This document shows positions 1 through 6,124 of a DNA stretch of 10,686 nucleotides, piece by piece. Made by a program: the position numbers and the translations under genes. The stretch spans positions 1-10,686 of the forward strand of contig CANHBA010000071.1 of the NCBI GenBank assembly GCA_947458985.1, given 5' to 3'. Position 1 is the stretch's first letter; the number at the start of each line of letters is the position of its first letter. This stretch comes from Flavobacteriales bacterium (GTDB lineage Bacteria > Bacteroidota > Bacteroidia > Flavobacteriales_D > Crocinitomicaceae). Below the pieces are notes generated by a model. That model was given only the letters and a program-made list of their open reading frames with translations, was not told the DNA's origin and ran no database searches.

Positions 1-312
1 CATTACCACCGCTACGACTTCACGGTAGGCTTTACCCTAGATGTGCCCGAATATGCAGAAGTTCCAGAAATCTCTGTTTATCCGAATCCTGGAGCAGGTC
101 TCACCACTATTGAACTGAGTGGGCAAATCAATGGGCGGGCAAGGCTACAACTTTTAGACCTAACGGGACGTGCCTTATATCAAGAAGACATGAAAGCTAC
201 TGCCGATTTTGCTGAAAGTTTCATCGATATGAGCAAGTACCCTTCCGGAACTTACCTCATTCAAATTGAAACCCAAAGCGGCACTTATACCCAAAAATAT
301 ATCCGACAATAA
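1..312 (+). CDS. T9SS type A sorting domain protein, C-terminal fragment (5' end outside window)
   Basis: The reading frame is open from base 1 to the TAA at 310-312, giving the last 103 residues of a larger protein. The first internal ATG (base 43) is not a credible start, because coding sequence continues upstream of it. Residues 22-103 match a T9SS type A C-terminal sorting domain: an ISVYPNPG motif at 24-31, a LQLLDLTGRALY strand around 49-60, a YPSGTYLIQI segment at 80-89 and a short basic end (KYIRQ). In Bacteroidota this domain carries a Sec-exported protein through the outer membrane and is usually cleaved when the cargo is attached to the surface or released. Residues 1-21 (HYHRYDFTVGFTLDVPE and following) are the end of an upstream domain that I do not recognise, so the catalytic or binding role is unknown. 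The next gene begins 2 bases after the stop and is also T9SS cargo, so the two are probably cotranscribed. Confidence 0.9.
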   Translation, partial: HYHRYDFTVGFTLDVPEYAEVPEISVYPNPGAGLTTIELSGQINGRARLQLLDLTGRALYQEDMKATADFAESFIDMSKYPSGTYLIQIETQSGTYTQKYIRQ

Positions 313-314
313 AG

Positions 315-2663
315 ATGAGGTTTTTGAAATTTATCGTTTTTATCTTTTGCAGCATCTTCAATTTCTCTTTGTGGGGCCAATTCTCTATTGACTCGCTGTC
401 GCATATCGATTACCAAGCACTGCACGGTGCCAACCTCAACGATGTCTGGGGCTACACCGATGAACTCGGCAACGAGTACGCAATTGTAGGTACTTCAAAA
501 GGGACTTCCATCGTGGACATCACCAATGGCGCACAACCTCAAGAAGTGTTTTGGTTGGCAGGTTCTGAATCTATCTGGCGCGACCCCTGTGTGTTTGGCA
601 ACTACGCTTATGTCACCACCGAGGCCGAAGACGGCCTGCTGATCATCGACCTCAGTCCTTTGCCACAATCTACCAATTTACCAACCACACTTTACACTGG
701 CCCCGCGGCCAATCCATGGCAAAGCGCCCATACTTGTTTTACGTCTGAGAGCGGTTATGCCTACATTTTTGGAGCGAACCGAGGCGAGGGTGGCGTTATT
801 ATCCTCGATCTGAACGCCAACCCGATGCAGCCCACAGAGGTTGGTGTCTACGACGTTTCCTACGTACACGACGGCTATGAGCGCAACGACACACTTTATA
901 CAGGTCATATTTACGATGGTTATTTTAGCATCCTTGACGTCTCCGACCACAGCAATCCGGTATTGCTAGCCACCCAATCTACGCCCAACTTTTTTACCCA
1001 CAACATTTGGCCAAGCGCCGATGGCCAAACCGTTTATACCACCGACGAAATTTCAGGTGCGTTTATTGCAGCCTACGACATCAGTAATTTACAGCAAATC
1101 CAAGAAACAGACCATGTTCAGAGTCAGCAAGGCACCTCGGTTATTCCGCACAACGTTCATGTGAAAGATGCGTATTTGATCACGAGTTACTACAGCGACG
1201 GCATTGTGGTCCACGACGCCCACGACCCTTCTAATCTGATCAAGCTCGGCAGTTTCGACACCTACGTTGGGCAAACACCAGGTTTCGACGGCTGCTGGGG
1301 CGTTTATCCGTTTTTTGCTTCTAACAAAGCGGTGGCGGCCGATATCACAGAAGGGCTTTTTATCTTGCAAATCAACTATGCACCAGCGGCCAGTTTGGTT
1401 GGTGTTGTCAAGGATTTAGTGAGTGGTCAGGTCCTCGACCAAGTGAGTGTTCAACTCCTTGGTGCAGCCATGACCGAAAAAACAAACGCACAAGGCGTGT
1501 ACAAAACTGGAATAGCTAGTACCGGCACTTATGTTGTAGAAGTCAATAAGCCGGGCTATTATCCGCAAACGGTTCAGGTTACTTTAACAGAAGGACAAAC
1601 AACAACACTCAATTTCAATTTATTACCAATCCCACCTTTTCAACTTCAAATCAATGTAAAGGAAGAAGGTACCAACATACCGATCTCCAATGCGCAAATA
1701 AAACTGACACATCCTCAAATTACACATGAAGGCCTGACAAACGGCCTTGGGCAAGAGGATCTCACCCTTTTTTATCAAGATACTTATGAAGTGGTCGTCG
1801 GTAAATGGGGCTATCAAACCCAATGTTCGACGCCGCTTATTGATGCCAGCACCCAAGAGTTAGTGATTTATCTTAAAAAAGGTTACTACGATGACTTTAC
1901 TTTTGATTTTGGATGGTCAGTTATAGGCACTGCAGAAACGGGTGCTTGGGAAAGAGCCAATCCGAACCCCACCACCGCCACTGTTTTTGACGACGACAGC
2001 CAACTAGATTGCGGTCTAAACGCCATGGTAACCGGCAATGGCACCACGCCAAATACCGATCAAAACGACGTTGATAACGGTTTCACTACCTTGATATCAC
2101 CTATTTTTGATTTGACGGGTTTACCGACACCACACCTCAATTATGCCCGCTCTTTTTATTGTTACCACGGGCCGGGTAATTTTGACGACACCCTTTCAAT
2201 TGTGCTCAGCAACGGCCTCGACCAAGTTGTACTCGAAGAAATCATTGCCCCGCAAGGGCAGGCCATGACCTGGGAATACAAAAGTTTTGCGCTCAATGGC
2301 TTGTTGCCGTTCACCAACTCTATGCAATTGTTTGTCCGCACTGCTGATTACGCACCCAATTTCAATATCACCGAAGCAGCTTTTGATCATTTTAGTCTCA
2401 GTAATGAACCCGTACTTGAAGTGAACAGCTCATTGACGACACCTTCTATTGTGCTGTATCCAAATCCGGGGCAGGACCAACTATGCATAGGAGGAATCAC
2501 GAAGCAAACAAATGTGCAAGTTTATCAACTGGATGGAAAGAAATGCCTGACTGCTCAAATTGCACCAACCCAGCCCTCAATTGATACTCAATGCTTGCCA
2601 AATGGCGCCTATATCGTCGAAATCAATGGGCAACGCTTTTCTTGGGTCAAATTAGGGCAATAA
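315..2663 (+). CDS. Choice-of-anchor B / LVIVD-repeat secreted protein with T9SS sorting domain
   Basis: A 782-aa modular exported protein. Residues 1-21 are a hydrophobic signal peptide (cleavage likely near WGQ). Residues about 22-355 resemble the choice-of-anchor B family, built on LVIVD-type beta-propeller repeats: GTSKGTSIVDIT, DGLLIIDLS, GGVIILDLN, DGYFSILDVS and DGIVVHDAHDPSN recur at blade spacing. Residues about 358-437 and 438-520 look like two carboxypeptidase-regulatory-like (Ig/prealbumin-type) folds, for example GVVKDLVSGQVLDQVSVQLL. Residues about 526-696 form a jelly-roll-like domain (DDFTFDFGW, GAWERANP, DVDNGFTTLISPIFDL) of the kind seen in other secreted Bacteroidota proteins. 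Residues about 706-782 are a T9SS type A sorting domain (IVLYPNPGQDQL, LPNGAYIVEI). No catalytic residues are visible. A structural or binding role at the cell surface is inference; the family has no firmly assigned function that I know of. The start ATG lies 2 bases after the previous stop. Confidence 0.88.
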   Translation: MRFLKFIVFIFCSIFNFSLWGQFSIDSLSHIDYQALHGANLNDVWGYTDELGNEYAIVGTSKGTSIVDITNGAQPQEVFWLAGSESIWRDPCVFGNYAYVTTEAEDGLLIIDLSPLPQSTNLPTTLYTGPAANPWQSAHTCFTSESGYAYIFGANRGEGGVIILDLNANPMQPTEVGVYDVSYVHDGYERNDTLYTGHIYDGYFSILDVSDHSNPVLLATQSTPNFFTHNIWPSADGQTVYTTDEISGAFIAAYDISNLQQIQETDHVQSQQGTSVIPHNVHVKDAYLITSYYSDGIVVHDAHDPSNLIKLGSFDTYVGQTPGFDGCWGVYPFFASNKAVAADITEGLFILQINYAPAASLVGVVKDLVSGQVLDQVSVQLLGAAMTEKTNAQGVYKTGIASTGTYVVEVNKPGYYPQTVQVTLTEGQTTTLNFNLLPIPPFQLQINVKEEGTNIPISNAQIKLTHPQITHEGLTNGLGQEDLTLFYQDTYEVVVGKWGYQTQCSTPLIDASTQELVIYLKKGYYDDFTFDFGWSVIGTAETGAWERANPNPTTATVFDDDSQLDCGLNAMVTGNGTTPNTDQNDVDNGFTTLISPIFDLTGLPTPHLNYARSFYCYHGPGNFDDTLSIVLSNGLDQVVLEEIIAPQGQAMTWEYKSFALNGLLPFTNSMQLFVRTADYAPNFNITEAAFDHFSLSNEPVLEVNSSLTTPSIVLYPNPGQDQLCIGGITKQTNVQVYQLDGKKCLTAQIAPTQPSIDTQCLPNGAYIVEINGQRFSWVKLGQ

Positions 2664-2676
2664 AAATGTATCTTTG
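2642..2676 (+). promoter_or_regulatory. Candidate Bacteroidota-type promoter for the glycosyltransferase operon
   Basis: TATCTTTG at 2669-2676 is a full match to the Bacteroidota -7 consensus TAnnTTTG and lies 17 bases before the GT2 start at 2694, which predicts a very short leader. The best -33 candidate is TTG at 2642-2644, inside the end of the upstream coding sequence. The 24-base spacer is longer than the usual 17-23, so the -33 call is weak and the -7 box carries the assignment. No terminator separates this site from the upstream gene, so readthrough is also possible. Confidence 0.45.
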
Positions 2677-2693
2677 ATTTTCAGAATACGCCA

Positions 2694-3638
2694 ATGCAAC
2701 TTTCGATCGTCATACCACTCTACAACGAAGCAGAATCCTTGCCTGAGCTCCACGACTGGATAGTTCAGGTCATGGAAGCGCAGCAATTTAGCTACGAAAT
2801 CCTATTTATTGACGACGGCAGCAAAGACAACTCATGGGCGGTTATTACCGAATTGCAACAACAAAACAAAGCCGTAAAAGGCCTGCGCTTTCAGCGCAAT
2901 TATGGCAAATCTGCAGCCTTGCAAGTGGGTTTTGAAGTTGCAAATGGTGCAGTAGTTATTACCATGGATGCCGATTTACAAGATTCACCCGACGAAATCC
3001 CCGAATTATACCGCATGATCACCCAAGACGACCTCGATGTTGTTTCTGGCTGGAAAAAAGTGCGTCACGACCCCATTTCAAAAACGATTCCAACCAAGCT
3101 CTATAATTGGGCCGCAAGGCGCATCACAGGTATTTATCTGCACGATTTCAATTGTGGTTTGAAGGCCTACAAATTGGAAGTAGTCAAGAGCATTGAACTC
3201 TACGGAGACATGCACCGCTACATTCCAGCACTTGCGAAATATGCGGGTTATCAGAAAATTGGAGAAAAAGTTGTAGTGCACCGTGCCAGACAATATGGCG
3301 TTACCAAATTTGGCCTGAACCGCTTTGTCAACGGCCCTCTCGACCTCATGACCGTGGCTTTCATGGGTAAATTTGGCAAAAAACCCATGCACTTCTTTGG
3401 TGCAATTGGCGTCTTTATGTTTTTATTGGGTTTTGGACTTTTCGCCTATATGGGTATAGACAAACTCCTGATTCACCACACCGCCGAACGCTTGGCTACC
3501 CGTTCAGATTTTTATGTTGCACTTGTCGCCATGATCATTGGTGTTCAATTCTTTATGGCTGGTTTCATTGCCGAGCTAATCGGTCGTAACTCCAGTACGC
3601 GCAACCACTATTTAATCTCGAGCCGCCTCGGCGCATGA
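2694..3638 (+). CDS. GT2-family glycosyltransferase, polyprenyl-phosphate sugar transferase type
   Basis: A 314-aa GT-A fold enzyme of the dolichyl-phosphate-mannose synthase / GtrB / ArnC-like group. These enzymes transfer a sugar from a nucleotide donor to a polyisoprenyl phosphate at the inner face of the membrane. Visible elements in order are SIVIPLYNE at 4-12, the nucleotide-binding FIDDGSKDNSW at 38-48, the metal-binding DAD at 92-94 followed by LQDSPDEIP, FNCGLKAYK at 152-160, and the RARQYGVTKFG acceptor-loop-like segment at 197-207. Two hydrophobic helices follow, about 235-256 and 274-297, as in GtrB-like members. Length is normal for the group. The start at 2694 places SIVIPLYNE at the usual N-terminal position. 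The stop overlaps the next start by ATGA (3635-3638). The donor sugar and the final product cannot be told from the sequence; lipid-linked sugar for envelope glycan is the likeliest role. Confidence 0.9.
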   Translation: MQLSIVIPLYNEAESLPELHDWIVQVMEAQQFSYEILFIDDGSKDNSWAVITELQQQNKAVKGLRFQRNYGKSAALQVGFEVANGAVVITMDADLQDSPDEIPELYRMITQDDLDVVSGWKKVRHDPISKTIPTKLYNWAARRITGIYLHDFNCGLKAYKLEVVKSIELYGDMHRYIPALAKYAGYQKIGEKVVVHRARQYGVTKFGLNRFVNGPLDLMTVAFMGKFGKKPMHFFGAIGVFMFLLGFGLFAYMGIDKLLIHHTAERLATRSDFYVALVAMIIGVQFFMAGFIAELIGRNSSTRNHYLISSRLGA

Positions 3639-4174
3639 CAAACTTTCCCCAAATAGGACCCGGCTGGACGCTTTTTTTGGACCGCGACGGCGTCATCAAC
3701 AAACGTATTTTTGACAATTATGTGCTAGAATGGTCGGCATTTCATTTTACAGAAGGCTTACTGGAGCATGCTCAACAAATTGGGTCTGCCTTTGAGCGTA
3801 TCATTGTGGTGACCAACCAACAATGTATTGCCAAAGGTTTGTTGCGTCAAGAGGACCTAGATGTCATCCATCAACACATGTGTGACCAATTACAAAAAGC
3901 GGGTTTGTACATCGATCATGTCTTTGTCGCCACCGAATTCAAAAATGGACTACCTCCACGCAGAAAGCCGCAGCCACAAATGGCGCTTGAGGCTAAAGAA
4001 ATGTTCCCGTCCATCGACTTTTCGAAGTCGGTTATGGTAGGTGATACCAATACCGACATTCAATTTGGACAGCGTTTAGGCATGTACACGGTCTTGGTGG
4101 AGTCCAAAGAACTTGTCAAAGAAAGCCCCGATTTGCGCATCGCGCATTTAGCACATTTAAGTCAGTATCTATGA
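3635..4174 (+). CDS. HAD-IIIA family phosphatase (GmhB / histidinol-phosphatase-like)
   Basis: A 179-aa HAD-superfamily hydrolase of subclass IIIA. The catalytic motifs are intact: motif I LFLDRDGVINKR, with nucleophile D16 and general acid D18; motif II VVTNQQ with T60; motif III lysine K111 in RRKPQPQ; and motif IV MVGDTNTDIQFG with D137 and D141. The closest well-known relatives are GmhB, which removes the 7-phosphate from glycero-manno-heptose 1,7-bisphosphate, and the phosphatase half of HisB. GmhB proteins normally carry a Cys/His zinc-binding loop just before the motif III lysine. Here that stretch (residues about 97-111) has no cysteine, so a heptose-bisphosphatase label would be a guess. 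Position between two glycosyltransferase genes suggests a sugar-phosphate substrate. The gene starts and ends in ATGA overlaps with its neighbours. Confidence 0.87.
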   Translation: MTNFPQIGPGWTLFLDRDGVINKRIFDNYVLEWSAFHFTEGLLEHAQQIGSAFERIIVVTNQQCIAKGLLRQEDLDVIHQHMCDQLQKAGLYIDHVFVATEFKNGLPPRRKPQPQMALEAKEMFPSIDFSKSVMVGDTNTDIQFGQRLGMYTVLVESKELVKESPDLRIAHLAHLSQYL

Positions 4175-4929
4175 AAATCGTCTCGCTGGTTTTAGCCACA
4201 TTGTATTGTATTTCACAATTGAGCGCACAAGTCAATAAAACCGATGCGCAAGGAAGAAAGCAGGGGCCATGGCAGAAAAATTACCCAGGCACGGCTGTCT
4301 TGCAATACAAAGGCACCTTTCTCAATGACAAACCGGTAGGTAAGTTCATTTATAATTTTGAAAGTGGTCAAAAGAAAGCTGAGCTCGTTCATGGTTTACC
4401 TGGCGGGAATACGTCGGTGTTGCTCTTTTTTGAAAATGGTCAGCTTTTATCTGACGGTTTTTACAAAGGAGAGAAAAAAGATTCGCTTTGGTATAACTAT
4501 GCAGCAACAGGCGAACTCGTCAGTGCAGAAAACTACAAATTAGATCAACTTCACGGCAAGTGTATTTATTACTTCAAAGAAGGGCAGTACAACGAGCAAA
4601 AATTACAAATGCAAAAGGTGGTTTACTTTGTCAACGGCAAACGCGACGGCACTTTTCAAGAATATTTTTACAACGGCAAAACCAAACAAACAGGCACCTA
4701 TAAGCAAGGAGAACGCATTGGTTTGTGGACCGAATATTACAATACGGGTCAGGTCATGACCAAAGTGCATTACCAACGCGATTTACCCCACGGCTGGATG
4801 ACCTACTACGATAAGGCCGGCAGCATCAAATCAAAAGTGATGTACCGCGACGGTTATGCGCTCAACGAGAAAGAGCTCAAAGCGTTTTTAGAGCGTTGCA
4901 AAGCTCAAAATCTAGACCCGAATCAATGA
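4171..4929 (+). CDS. Exported MORN-type (YwqK-like) repeat protein
   Basis: A 252-aa protein with an N-terminal signal peptide (residues 1-20, ending LSAQ) followed by degenerate repeats of the MORN_2 type. The recurring unit is roughly G-x-x-x-G-x-W/F-x-x-Y-(y/f)-x-x-G-(k/q). Examples are GRKQGPWQKNY near 28-38, VGKFIYNFESGQ near 56-67, LWYNYAATGELVS near 103-115, RDGTFQEYFYNGKTKQTG near 158-175, IGLWTEYYNTGQV near 183-195, and HGWMTYYDKAGSIKS near 206-220. Such proteins are common in Bacteroidota and are often auto-labelled YwqK family antitoxin, a name with no support here because there is no toxin partner. The fold is a beta-hairpin array; the function is unknown. The signal peptide predicts a periplasmic or surface location. 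Both ends share ATGA overlaps with enzyme genes, so it is made in step with the flanking enzymes. Confidence 0.82.
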   Translation: MKIVSLVLATLYCISQLSAQVNKTDAQGRKQGPWQKNYPGTAVLQYKGTFLNDKPVGKFIYNFESGQKKAELVHGLPGGNTSVLLFFENGQLLSDGFYKGEKKDSLWYNYAATGELVSAENYKLDQLHGKCIYYFKEGQYNEQKLQMQKVVYFVNGKRDGTFQEYFYNGKTKQTGTYKQGERIGLWTEYYNTGQVMTKVHYQRDLPHGWMTYYDKAGSIKSKVMYRDGYALNEKELKAFLERCKAQNLDPNQ

Positions 4930-6053
4930 GTAGAGCGGCCGACAAATGGGTTTTTTTTTCAGCCTTTCCACCATTTCGAGGCGGAATTGCAAAGTTCAGT
5001 ACGCATACGCTTCGCGCTTTGTCCAAATCAAAGAACGTAAAGTCGTTTACATTTCGCAAACAGTATCCCAATTTCTTGTTTCCCGGAAGTAGCCAATTTG
5101 AACAAAATGCAACTGATGAACCCTTTGAAAGAATTGTTTCCACCTTCAATCCTTTTTCTTATCTGAGCTCTGCTTTACGTTTGCGCAAAGAAAAACCAAC
5201 CGTATTTATCACTAGCTACTGGATGACCTTCATGGCGCCAATGATGGCTTTTTGGACGCTCTTTTTGCCGCGTCGCACTCAAAAAGTAGCGATTATTCAC
5301 AATTTAGTTCCTCACGAGAAACGTTTCTTTGATGCAGCTTTCAACCGGATCTTCTTGCGCTCTTACGATGCTTTTGTAGTTTTGTCAGAGGCAGTTAGAA
5401 AGGATGTTTTGCAACTCAAACCCAATGCAAAAGTAGCCTTGCTGGGTCATCCGCCGTACGAAGGCGAAGCGGGCTCCATTTCAAAAGAGGACGCTAGGGG
5501 AGCGCTCAGTTTGGATCCGCAGAAAAAAACCATCCTCTTTTTTGGCCTGATCAGACCTTACAAAGGGCTTTCTGAACTCATTGCTGCCTTTAGTTTACTC
5601 GACGACAACTATCAATTACTGATCGCAGGCGAAGTCTATGGAACAGCAGAATATTACATTGAGGCCTTAAATGCCTTACCCAATCAAAATTGGAAATTCG
5701 TGAATCGCTATCTTGCCGACGCTGAAGTGGATACTTATTTTGCCGCTGCCGATATCGTCGTTTTGCCGTACCTGAGTGCCACCCAATCGGGTATCCGCGC
5801 TATGGCTTTGAGTCAAAAACGCGCTGTTTTATGCACAAATGTGGGTGGATTGGCCGAAGGCTTGGAACAGGAGGGACACGGCTTTGAATTGCACAACACT
5901 GCGCCTGAATACTTTGCTGAGCGCATGCAAAGTCTTTTTAATCAGGGAGATATCTCAAAGTGCAACGCGCATTTGGCAGCGCTAAATCTCGATCTCGACG
6001 AAGCTTGGCTTTCTTTTGCTAAAGGCCTGATTCACTTAGTAGAAGAAGCCTAG
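4926..6053 (+). CDS. GT4-family glycosyltransferase (GT-B fold)
   Basis: A 375-aa GT-B fold enzyme. The N-terminal half contains the acceptor-side glycine loop FPPFRGGIAKF (14-24), IIHNLVPHEKRFFD (123-136) and VVLSEAVRKDV (151-161). The C-terminal donor domain has ILFFGLIRPYKGLSELIAAF (203-222), LLIAGEVYG (231-239) and VVLPYLSATQSGIRAMAL (278-295), followed by TNVGGLAEGL. No transmembrane helix is evident, so it is cytosolic or peripheral. The EX7E motif of many GT4 enzymes is not present in standard form; the position holds ATQSG, which I recall from other Bacteroidota GT4 proteins. I chose the ATG at 4926 over the in-frame ATG at 4896 because it gives the ATGA overlap seen at the other two junctions of this operon and leaves a normal short N-terminus. 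A run of nine T (4951-4959) lies in codons 9-11. Sugar donor and acceptor are unknown. Confidence 0.86.
   Translation: MSRAADKWVFFSAFPPFRGGIAKFSTHTLRALSKSKNVKSFTFRKQYPNFLFPGSSQFEQNATDEPFERIVSTFNPFSYLSSALRLRKEKPTVFITSYWMTFMAPMMAFWTLFLPRRTQKVAIIHNLVPHEKRFFDAAFNRIFLRSYDAFVVLSEAVRKDVLQLKPNAKVALLGHPPYEGEAGSISKEDARGALSLDPQKKTILFFGLIRPYKGLSELIAAFSLLDDNYQLLIAGEVYGTAEYYIEALNALPNQNWKFVNRYLADAEVDTYFAAADIVVLPYLSATQSGIRAMALSQKRAVLCTNVGGLAEGLEQEGHGFELHNTAPEYFAERMQSLFNQGDISKCNAHLAALNLDLDEAWLSFAKGLIHLVEEA
4951..4959 (+). repeat. Nine-T homopolymer within the start of the GT4 gene
   Basis: Nine consecutive T bases follow GGG and span codons 9-11 of the GT4 coding sequence (V9, F10, F11). A one-base gain or loss would shift the frame almost at the N-terminus. 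It is the longest T run I noticed in a coding region of this window; others, such as those near the starts of the HAD and secDF genes, are seven long. Confidence 0.9.
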
Positions 6054-6060
6054 ATTTTTT

Positions 6061-6109
6061 ATTTGAATTTAAGGATCCAAAATCCTATATTTGCAACCTT
6101 AATTCAAAT
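6061..6109. repeat. Imperfect inverted repeat enclosing the secDF promoter
   Basis: ATTTGAATTTAAGG at 6061-6074 and CCTTAATTCAAAT at 6097-6109 are reverse complements except for one missing A in the right arm, with 22 bases between them. The left arm contains the -33 box, and the right arm covers the predicted transcription start and early leader. A smaller repeat, GGAT-N5-ATCC, sits at 6073-6085 inside the spacer. Since only the right arm would be transcribed from this promoter, any role is more likely at the DNA level, such as a dyad operator, than as an RNA hairpin. The A/T-rich composition makes chance a real alternative. Confidence 0.55.
6062..6093 (+). promoter_or_regulatory. Consensus Bacteroidota promoter of secDF
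   Basis: TTTG at 6062-6065 (-33 box) is separated by 20 bases from TATATTTG at 6086-6093 (-7 box), an exact match to TTTG-N17-23-TAnnTTTG, which is read by the primary sigma factor of this phylum. Transcription should start near 6098-6101, giving a leader of about 25 bases before the ATG at 6125. The leader is A/T-rich with no Shine-Dalgarno sequence. This promoter makes secDF independent of the upstream operon. Confidence 0.78.
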
Positions 6110-6121
6110 TCAAATATTCAA
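6102..6121 (+). repeat. Three copies of ATTCAA in the secDF leader
   Basis: ATTCAA occurs at 6102-6107, 6108-6113 and 6116-6121, just before the start codon at 6125. The first two are directly adjacent. The set partly overlaps the right arm of the inverted repeat. It may only reflect an A/T-rich, unstructured ribosome-binding region, which Bacteroidota use in place of a Shine-Dalgarno sequence. Confidence 0.6.
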
Positions 6122-6124
6122 GAA

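Noticed and set aside
4896..4925. Upstream in-frame ATG giving the GT4 protein ten more residues
   Set aside because: It would overlap the MORN gene by 34 bases, whereas 4926 gives the same 4-base ATGA overlap as the other two junctions and the extra residues add no family feature.
4171..4929. Antitoxin of a toxin-antitoxin pair, as YwqK-like proteins are often labelled
   Set aside because: The neighbours are glycosyltransferases and a phosphatase, the protein has a signal peptide, and no toxin gene is present.
6021..6060. Possible terminator after the GT4 gene (AGGC ... GCCT followed by six T)
   Set aside because: The stem is only four pairs with a loop of about 21 bases, too weak to call.
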